DNA of 11,862 nt. Source: Desulfoplanes sp. (GTDB lineage: Bacteria; Desulfobacterota; Desulfovibrionia; Desulfovibrionales; Desulfomicrobiaceae). The stretch's first letter is position 1. Each line of letters begins with the position of its first letter. Below are positions 7,062 to 11,862 of this stretch, piece after piece. The translations under genes and the position numbers were made by a program. The notes below the pieces were generated by a model. It was not told where the DNA came from, made no database searches, and was given only the letters and a program-made list of their open reading frames with translations. The DNA is taken from NCBI GenBank assembly GCA_028708105.1, contig JAQVZR010000025.1:1-11862 (forward strand), in the 5' to 3' direction.

Positions 7062-7898
7062 ACTACCAAAGATCAGACACGCCCACTCGCGCTGCTGCAA
7101 AATTCTGGGAGCTCCCAGTCCGCAGGCCTGATAGGCTCGGGAGACATCGTCAATCTGTTCCACCAGTAATCCGGACAAAACCAGTTTGCCCGCAGGAAGC
7201 ATGCGCCGGGTCAGCTCTGGAGCCAGAAAAATCAGGGGGGCAGCCAGAATATTGGCCAAAATCAGACCAAATCCCGGGGCAGGATCAACCAGATCAACGC
7301 TGCCCACAAAGGCAGTAAACCCGTCAGTAATACCGTTCAGCCTGCGATTGAGCTGGATATTTTCCAGAGTTAGGGGATCAAGATCAAAACCGAAACCTTT
7401 CAGTCCCAGTTTTGCACAGGTGATACCCAGGATGCCCGAACCCGTACCGGCATCCAGAAAACGATCGCCCTGTTTGATTTCTGCATCCTTAAACAGGATA
7501 ACAATTGCCCGCATACATAACGCTGTTGTGGCATGATGGCCGGTGCCAAAGGCCATCTGGGGCTCAATAATGATCTTTTGCCGTGAGGTTTCCTCTTTAG
7601 CCAGCCAGGGAGGCAGAACCACAAAAGTATCTTCAATGTCGATGGGGGTGAAAAACCGTTTCCACGAGGTCACCCACTGCTGGTTTTCAAAAGCAGCTGT
7701 GACAGGTTCCACTTCAGGCCATCTGGCCTTGAGACCGCGCAAAACATCGGCTGCAGCCAAAGGATCATCAAAATAAAGGATGATCGTTCCAGAAGCTTCA
7801 TCCTCAGAGTCTGCTTCCTGCCATCCATAGGGACAATGCTCCGCAAGAAAGGGCGTAACGGCATCGACCAGGGACAGCGGCAGAGTAAATTCCACCAT
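7059..7898 (-). CDS. prmA: Ribosomal protein L11 methyltransferase
   Basis: This 279-residue cytoplasmic SAM-dependent enzyme methylates ribosomal protein L11. EPQMAFGTGHHATT (112-125) is the PrmA signature. The SAM-binding loop FLDAGTGSGILGI (147-159), acidic FDLDP (171-175) and NPPY-like catalytic motif LILANILAAPLI (212-223) follow. The N-terminal substrate-recognition part is present. The start is uncertain: ATG at 7898 fits the usual family N-terminus and lies 13 nt after the permease stop, but has no clear ribosome site. An upstream TTG at 7952 (297 residues) would overlap the permease by 41 bp. The gene appears to be the last of the amino-acid transporter operon. Its stop codon TAG is the outermost triplet of the nested inverted-repeat element. 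Confidence 0.93.
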   Translation of the reverse strand: MVEFTLPLSLVDAVTPFLAEHCPYGWQEADSEDEASGTIILYFDDPLAAADVLRGLKARWPEVEPVTAAFENQQWVTSWKRFFTPIDIEDTFVVLPPWLAKEETSRQKIIIEPQMAFGTGHHATTALCMRAIVILFKDAEIKQGDRFLDAGTGSGILGITCAKLGLKGFGFDLDPLTLENIQLNRRLNGITDGFTAFVGSVDLVDPAPGFGLILANILAAPLIFLAPELTRRMLPAGKLVLSGLLVEQIDDVSRAYQACGLGAPRILQQREWACLIFGS

Positions 7899-7911
7899 GT
7901 GGAGCTGAGGA

Positions 7912-8607
7912 CTAGTTTCCACGGGCTTGATATTTGGAGAGTTGTTTTTCAAGACGTCTACTCGTAGCGGTTAGTACATAACAGATGATGAAATAAAGCA
8001 CGGCGATGGTGATAAATATCTCCGTGGGGGCGATCAGTGTCCGGTTATTAACCTGCGTAGCTGTCCGCATAAGTTCATTGACCCCGATGATATAGGCCAG
8101 GGAAGTATCCTTGGTCAGACTGACAAACTGATTCACAAAGGAGGGGATCATGTTCCGCAATGACTGGGGTAAAATGACATGAACCATGGTCTGGTAATGA
8201 GAAAGACCTGTTCCCCGGGCAGCTTCCGTCTGGCCCTTGGGCAGGGCAATAACACCGGCACGCACAATTTCGGCAATGTACGCACTGGTAAATACAATGA
8301 AGGCCACCAGGGCACTGGAGGTCTCCGGCAGGGTGTATCCCAGGACTATGGGAGCCAGAAAATAAAACCAGAAGATAACCATCAACAAGGGGGTGCCCCT
8401 GATGATCTCGATATAGACAACTGCGGGCCATTTAATCCATTTTTGTTTGGACAGCCGCATCAGGCCAAAGAGTAGTCCCAACCAAAACGCCCCAAAGATA
8501 CCACCCAGAGCCAACAGAATGGACATGGCCATTCCGCCCAGGGGCCCCTCGGGATACGCTCCGATAAGAAAATAATCAAAATTGTTCCAGACAATATCCC
8601 AATGCAA
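7912..8607 (-). CDS. Polar amino-acid ABC transporter permease (HisM/GltK-type)
   Basis: This 231-residue inner-membrane protein is one half of the translocation pore of a type I ABC importer for a polar amino acid. Hydrophobic segments lie at about 28-50, 62-90, 98-120, 145-165 and 195-215. The EAA loop that contacts the ATPase reads EAARGTGLSHYQTMVHVILPQ at about 128-148, and the RGTPLL motif of the family is at 70-75. The start is TTG at 8607. AAGGA sits 7 nt upstream, an in-frame TAG lies 21 nt upstream, and no ATG lies near. The sister permease ends 86 bp upstream and prmA starts 13 nt after the stop. Substrate is probably glutamate, aspartate or glutamine, judged only from family resemblance. 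Confidence 0.94.
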   Translation of the reverse strand: MHWDIVWNNFDYFLIGAYPEGPLGGMAMSILLALGGIFGAFWLGLLFGLMRLSKQKWIKWPAVVYIEIIRGTPLLMVIFWFYFLAPIVLGYTLPETSSALVAFIVFTSAYIAEIVRAGVIALPKGQTEAARGTGLSHYQTMVHVILPQSLRNMIPSFVNQFVSLTKDTSLAYIIGVNELMRTATQVNNRTLIAPTEIFITIAVLYFIICYVLTATSRRLEKQLSKYQARGN

Positions 8608-8693
8608 GGCTGTTTCCTTTTGCTAAAAAGTCTCTTCTATACAACCGCCAGCTCACCGTGGGAGCCAAACCCCGGGAGACGGCGATACAAATA

Positions 8694-9395
8694 TTAGTAC
8701 CGCACAGTTCGCAAAAAATGCTTTTCGTACACGTTCATGGATATGGAAACCAGCAGTGAAATGGCGATGTACAAAAGCGTTGATACGGTAAAGGCCTCAA
8801 ATCCGTGGAAGGTATACGACTCAATCTGTCGGGCCATATAGGTCAGCTCAGCGACGCCTATGGTCATGACCAAAGAGGAATTTTTAATGACATTGAGACA
8901 TTGCGAAATAAGGGGAGGGACAATGATCCGGAAAGCCTGGGGCAAGATGACGTAGCCCATGGCCTGCATGAAGCTCAGCCCTGCGGCGCGGGATGCCTCA
9001 AGCTGGGTTTTGGGAATAGAGAAGATACCAGAACGGATTTCCTCGGCAATAAAGGCAGACGAGTACACCGTAAGAGAAATAACACCCGCCAAAAATTCAA
9101 AATCCCGGGCATAGAGCCATTCGTTGACAGCCTTGGGAAGCACGGCCTCGGAACCGAAATACCAGAAAAAAATCTGCACGAGCAAAGGAGTATTTCTGAA
9201 AAATTCGGTATACGCCAGACTTATCCATTCCAGGGGTTTGACCTTGGACATGCGGAAAACGGCAATGATGGTCCCGACAAGAATAGAAAAGAAAATAGAA
9301 ACAGCAGAGATCTCAAGGGTCATGAAAAACCCTTCTTTGAGCCACTGAGCGTTCTCTCCGCTCAAAATGAGATGCCAGTCAAATTGGTAGTTCAA
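8694..9395 (-). CDS. Polar amino-acid ABC transporter permease (HisQ/GltJ-type)
   Basis: This 233-residue inner-membrane protein is the second pore subunit of the same importer. It has about five hydrophobic segments, FFRNTPLLVQIFFWY at 65-79, and an EAA loop EASRAAGLSFMQAMGYVILPQ at about 133-153. Paired permeases with this arrangement are standard for glutamate/aspartate-type importers. The start is TTG at 9395 behind a purine-rich AAAGAGAGA a few nt upstream; no suitable upstream ATG is seen. A 146-bp gap with a strong hairpin separates it from the binding-protein gene, and 86 bp without clear signals lie before the next permease gene. Confidence 0.93.
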   Translation of the reverse strand: MNYQFDWHLILSGENAQWLKEGFFMTLEISAVSIFFSILVGTIIAVFRMSKVKPLEWISLAYTEFFRNTPLLVQIFFWYFGSEAVLPKAVNEWLYARDFEFLAGVISLTVYSSAFIAEEIRSGIFSIPKTQLEASRAAGLSFMQAMGYVILPQAFRIIVPPLISQCLNVIKNSSLVMTIGVAELTYMARQIESYTFHGFEAFTVSTLLYIAISLLVSISMNVYEKHFLRTVRY

Positions 9396-9448
9396 TGATT
9401 CTCTCTTTATGCTTCGTAGGAAGGGATCGGATCAAACACGCGAACGGC

Positions 9449-9476
9449 TGTCCTGATTTTTTTGACGATCAGGACA
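9449..9476 (-). other. Small stem-loop in the gap between binding-protein and permease genes
   Basis: TGTCCTGAT (9449-9457) and ATCAGGACA (9468-9476) form a perfect 9-bp inverted repeat with a 10-nt loop containing six T. On the minus strand it lies about 54 nt ahead of the first permease start. Its role is unknown; it could contribute to RNA stability together with the larger hairpin. Confidence 0.4.
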
Positions 9477-9492
9477 TCGTACTTAGTTGGAT

Positions 9493-9532
9493 ACGCCGAG
9501 CCAAAAGAGTTCACCTTCTTTTGGCCCGGCGT
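9493..9532 (-). other. Strong intercistronic stem-loop after the binding-protein gene
   Basis: ACGCCGAGCCAAAAGA (9493-9508) pairs with TCTTTTGGCCCGGCGT (9517-9532) over 16 positions with one A-C mismatch and an 8-nt loop. It begins 9 nt after the binding-protein stop on the minus strand. No T-tract follows, so it is more likely an mRNA-stabilising or partial-termination structure that raises binding protein over permease than a full terminator. Confidence 0.65.
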
Positions 9533-9541
9533 TGACGTGAC

Positions 9542-10369
9542 TTAGTAGGGCCAGATTTCCATCTTCCAAGTCAAGGGAAGATAAAAATTGGTTTTAGGAC
9601 CAAACCATTTATTGTAAATCTTCAGATATTCGCCTGTGTTCCACAGATCAACCAAGGTGCGGTTGACCAGATCACGAAAATCAGAATCATTTTCAGGCAG
9701 ACCAAGACCATAAGGCTCGGCAGCGATGAAATCACCGACGATGACATAGTCTTCCGGGTCCGGAGCGCTATTCTTCAGACCAACAAGAATGCCGGAGTCC
9801 GTGGTTACAGCAGAAACCTTGCCCTGACGCAGAGCCAGAAAGGCCTGGGGATAGCCTTCAAAAGAAAGCACGTTACACTCGGGCTGGGCTTCTTTGATGT
9901 TTTTTTCCGAGGTCGACCCCTTGGAAGTTCCAACCTTCTTACCTGCCAGATCTGCTACGCTCTTGATACCACTGTCTTTCTTGACCAGAATCTTCTGGCC
10001 GTCCATGAAATAGGTGATGGAAAAATCGATACTGTCTTCACGTGCAAATTTGTGGGTCATAGTGGCGGCTGCGAGGTCGATAGAACCCTGAGCCAGCATG
10101 GGAATACGGGTTGCAGAGGTAACAGGTTTGAGTTTGAGTTCCACACCCAAATTTTTGGCGATGGCGCGGCAGATATCAATATCAAAGCCGACAAGCTGAT
10201 TCGTTTCAGCATCAATGTACCCAAAAGGGATAACCGCATCTTTGACTCCGGCAATAAGTGCTCCGCGTTCCTTGATCTTCTCGATAGTGCCGGCACTGGC
10301 ACTGGTCAGGAAAACGCCAAGCACGATCATCAGAGAAAGAACAAACGTTTTTTTCCAGATGTTACCCAT
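9542..10369 (-). CDS. Periplasmic amino-acid-binding protein of the ABC importer (family 3)
   Basis: This 275-residue exported protein captures the ligand and delivers it to the two permeases encoded downstream. A signal peptide (basic WKK, hydrophobic core 8-22, ASA before Gly27) should be cleaved after residue 26; there is no lipobox Cys. The mature protein has the two-lobe SBP family 3 fold: GFDIDICRAIAKNLG (61-75), SATRIPMLAQGSIDLAAA (85-102), THKFAREDSIDFS (105-117) and the second-lobe GTSKGSTSE (147-155). Arg88 and Asp191 sit where family members bind the alpha-carboxyl and amino groups. The ATG follows GGGAGG with 5-nt spacing, a very good ribosome site. Glutamate/aspartate is the likely ligand class but is not proven by sequence. 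Confidence 0.95.
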   Translation of the reverse strand: MGNIWKKTFVLSLMIVLGVFLTSASAGTIEKIKERGALIAGVKDAVIPFGYIDAETNQLVGFDIDICRAIAKNLGVELKLKPVTSATRIPMLAQGSIDLAAATMTHKFAREDSIDFSITYFMDGQKILVKKDSGIKSVADLAGKKVGTSKGSTSEKNIKEAQPECNVLSFEGYPQAFLALRQGKVSAVTTDSGILVGLKNSAPDPEDYVIVGDFIAAEPYGLGLPENDSDFRDLVNRTLVDLWNTGEYLKIYNKWFGPKTNFYLPLTWKMEIWPY

Positions 10370-10415
10370 ACAATCCTCCCTATCTGTTGCTGGTTATAAT
10401 AAAAATATGTAGTGG

Positions 10416-11144
10416 TTATAGAATCTCCTTCAAAAAAGCCTTGGCGCGGTCATGCTGGGGATTGGTAAAAAAATGTTCCGGCGGTCCCTGTTCGAGGATT
10501 TCTCCGCCGTCCATGAAAATAACCCTGTCGGCCACTTCGCGGGCAAAACTCATCTCATGGGTAACACAGAGCATGGTCATCCCTTCCCGGGCCAGGTCTT
10601 TCATGACATTAAGCACTTCATTGATCATTTCCGGATCAAGGGCGGAAGTGGGTTCATCAAAGAGCATAACCTTGGGCTTCATGGCCAGCGCCCGGGCAAT
10701 GGCCACACGCTGCTGCTGGCCGCCGGACAGCTCAATGGGATATTTGTGGGCCTGATCTCTGATTCCGACCCGGTCCAGCAATTCCATGCCCATAGCCTCA
10801 GCCTCGGCCTTAGACACCCCTTTAACTTTAATTGGTGCCAGGGTCACATTTTTGAGTACAGATATATGAGGATACAGATTGAACTGCTGGAAAACGATCC
10901 CGATTTCGGAACGAAGATGGTTCAGATTCATGGTTTTTTTAGTGATGTCACGTCCCTCCATGAAAATCGCACCCTTATCGATCTCCTCCAGACGATTCAC
11001 ACACCGAACCATGGTACTCTTTCCCGAACCACTGGGACCACAGATAACCAGTACATCCCCTTTTTCGACTTCTTCATTAATATTTTTAAGGACGTGAAAA
11101 TCTCCATACCATTTATGGACATTACGAAATTCTATCATTGCCAT
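10416..11144 (-). CDS. Polar amino-acid ABC transporter ATP-binding protein (GlnQ/GltL-type)
   Basis: This 242-residue cytoplasmic ATPase drives the importer. Walker A is GPSGSGKST (36-44), the Q-loop is FQQFN (85-89), the signature LSGGQQQRV covers 139-147, Walker B VMLFDEP covers 159-165 with Glu164, the D-loop SALD is at 167-170, and the switch His is 196 in THEM. Length and the C-terminal [14 protein letters not shown] tail match polar amino-acid importers. ATG at 11144 has AGGT 8 nt upstream; ATG at 11138 is also possible and gives the common MIEFRNV start. It is the first gene of the transporter unit, with a promoter candidate about 80-110 nt upstream. The binding-protein gene starts 46 bp after its stop. 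Confidence 0.96.
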   Translation of the reverse strand: MAMIEFRNVHKWYGDFHVLKNINEEVEKGDVLVICGPSGSGKSTMVRCVNRLEEIDKGAIFMEGRDITKKTMNLNHLRSEIGIVFQQFNLYPHISVLKNVTLAPIKVKGVSKAEAEAMGMELLDRVGIRDQAHKYPIELSGGQQQRVAIARALAMKPKVMLFDEPTSALDPEMINEVLNVMKDLAREGMTMLCVTHEMSFAREVADRVIFMDGGEILEQGPPEHFFTNPQHDRAKAFLKEIL

Positions 11145-11224
11145 GGAAAATACCTACTTGATCGTGCAAAAAGAAACAGAAATAAGCACCACTTGCATAA
11201 AGCCTCTGCCAGATTAAGTACTAT

Positions 11225-11253
11225 TGTCTATGAAATATTGACGCTTTTGTCAA
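11225..11253 (-). promoter_or_regulatory. Candidate sigma-70 promoter of the amino-acid transporter operon, with overlapping palindrome
   Basis: On the minus strand a perfect -35 box TTGACA (11253-11248) is followed after 17 nt by TAGACA (11230-11225), a weak -10. Predicted start would leave a leader of about 70-75 nt before the ATPase ATG. The -35 box overlaps an inverted repeat TTGAC-N6-GTCAA (11238-11253), which could be an operator. Apart from this and the hairpin at 11365-11398, I see nothing gene-like in 11145-11537. Confidence 0.45.
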
Positions 11254-11364
11254 ATAACGCCGAATTCCGCCATGGAGGCAGACATACAATACTCCGAAAA
11301 AAACGATTTTCGTAACGGTTCATAAAGATCAAGCCCCGTTGGGAAATGGAATCTACATACCATT

Positions 11365-11398
11365 CCGGGAAGGCCGACTACTGGATCGGCCTTCCCGG
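11365..11398. other. Perfect 13-bp hairpin, possible transcript end
   Basis: CCGGGAAGGCCGA (11365-11377) and TCGGCCTTCCCGG (11386-11398) pair perfectly around an 8-nt loop. It lies between the transporter promoter region and the argD-side genes, with no T-tract on either strand. It could mark the 3' end of the minus-strand argD transcript, or be a dispersed repeat. Confidence 0.5.
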
Positions 11399-11537
11399 CA
11401 CCATCAAAGACGTTGCGCACATAGTTGCCGGATGACACCTGGTATCCGTGTTCATTGCAATGTCAGCATCGCGGGGCCAGGCAGACGATGGGCGTCCCGA
11501 GAAAAACATCATGCTCGATAGACCACCTGCATTCAGA

Positions 11538-11729
11538 TTATTCAGGGATAATTACCAGGTTGTTACCATTTTTATCTCTACAAAACGGGATAAAATACAA
11601 TTCCGTCATATATACATGAACGATGTTCCGCTCACTCCATGGAGAGGCACCTCCCTCCAATTCAGGCTTACAAGACATGCAACGAGATGGGCACAAACCA
11701 TACATCCGCGGTGTCAAAACCGGTAACAT
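11538..11729 (-). CDS. Possible 63-residue Cys-rich small protein after argD
   Basis: I do not recognise this protein. The ATG at 11729 lies 2 nt after the argD TAG, and GGAG within the argD end (11736-11739) gives a ribosome site with 5-nt spacing, so it looks translationally coupled. The product carries C-x3-C-x2-C (Cys13, 17, 20) in LCPSRCMSC, plus Cys50 and His38, which could bind metal. C-x3-C-x2-C is also the radical-SAM spacing, but the protein is far too short for that enzyme. Codon third positions look richer in A/T than in neighbouring genes. It could be a chance ORF or a remnant; spacing and ribosome site are the main arguments for a real gene. Confidence 0.4.
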   Translation of the reverse strand: MLPVLTPRMYGLCPSRCMSCKPELEGGASPWSERNIVHVYMTELYFIPFCRDKNGNNLVIIPE

Positions 11730-11731
11730 CC

Positions 11732-11862
11732 CTACTCCAAAGAGCTGAGCACCGTGCGCAAGGCACAAATAAAACGAGCCAATTCTTCCCGGGTAATTAT
11801 CAGCGGGGGTAAAAGCCTGAGGACACGCTCCTGGGTAAGATTCAACACAAACCCCATGTCCA
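11732..11862 (-). CDS. argD: Acetylornithine aminotransferase family, C-terminal end (partial)
   Basis: Only the last 42 codons are in the window; the gene continues past the right edge. The translated tail, with VLNLTQERVLRLLPPLIIT followed by REELARF, matches the C-terminus of PLP-dependent acetylornithine / succinyldiaminopimelate aminotransferases, where an NVT-x-NVLRLLPPLIIT-x-EE stretch is conserved. The Arg-Leu-Leu-Pro-Pro segment belongs to the small C-terminal domain near the substrate carboxylate site. The enzyme would make N-acetylornithine in arginine synthesis. The frame ends with TAG at 11732-11734. A related class III aminotransferase cannot be excluded from so short a piece. 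Confidence 0.8.
   Translation of the reverse strand, partial: DMGFVLNLTQERVLRLLPPLIITREELARFICALRTVLSSLE

Noticed and set aside
11200..11222. Sigma-54-like TGGCAGAGGCTTTATGC ahead of the transporter ATPase gene (minus strand)
   Set aside because: The GG to GC spacing is 12 nt rather than 10; the TTGACA box nearby is a better candidate.
10452..11315. Long plus-strand open frame of 287 residues
   Set aside because: It is antisense to the clearly coding ATPase gene and has no protein-family motif.
11690..11729. The CPSRCMSC motif as a radical-SAM enzyme
   Set aside because: The Cys spacing fits, but 63 residues cannot hold the radical-SAM barrel and no other family motif is present.

Overview
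The window reads as one stretch of chromosome from a Gram-negative bacterium. The cell-envelope module (envC, C-terminal protease, divergent polysaccharide deacetylase), the polar amino-acid ABC transporter and the protein sequences resemble sulfate-reducing Desulfovibrio-type Desulfobacterota. That assignment is an inference from protein character, as no rRNA or marker tree is available here. Every recognised protein gene lies on the minus strand. The only element that appears to be read on the plus strand is the CRISPR array at the left edge.

Layout, left to right. (1) 1-582: the leader-distal end of a CRISPR array, with eight full 36-bp repeats, one clipped repeat and eight spacers of 35-36 bp. 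It ends in a mutated repeat, and no cas genes are in view. (2) 631-665: a bidirectional terminator separating the array from proC. (3) 691-6586, all minus: a HhH-GPD DNA glycosylase, an EnvC-like murein hydrolase activator, a CtpA-type S41 protease, an intrinsic terminator, a YibQ-like divergent polysaccharide deacetylase, ndk and proC, in transcription order. (4) 6587-7058: a gene-free stretch full of nested inverted repeats, probably a non-autonomous or REP/MITE-like element, whose right end reaches the stop codon of prmA. (5) 7059-11144, all minus: a complete polar amino-acid ABC importer (ATPase, periplasmic binding protein, two permeases) followed closely by prmA. (6) 11145-11731: a promoter region for the transporter, a strong hairpin and a possible 63-residue Cys-rich small protein. 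(7) 11732-11862: the C-terminal end of an argD-like aminotransferase, cut by the window edge.

How the genes fit together. The envC, ctp and yibQ-like genes form a conserved envelope module linked to septal peptidoglycan splitting and proteolytic turnover. The glycosylase overlaps envC by 4 bp, and ndk and proC follow as housekeeping genes. The transporter genes form one unit with a strong hairpin between the binding-protein gene and the permeases, as expected where the binding protein is needed in excess.

No clearly new system is visible. The best candidates for a second look are the nested inverted-repeat element next to prmA, the terminator placed 16 nt before the deacetylase start, the small Cys-rich ORF abutting argD, and the atypical glycosylase with an incomplete iron-sulfur motif.
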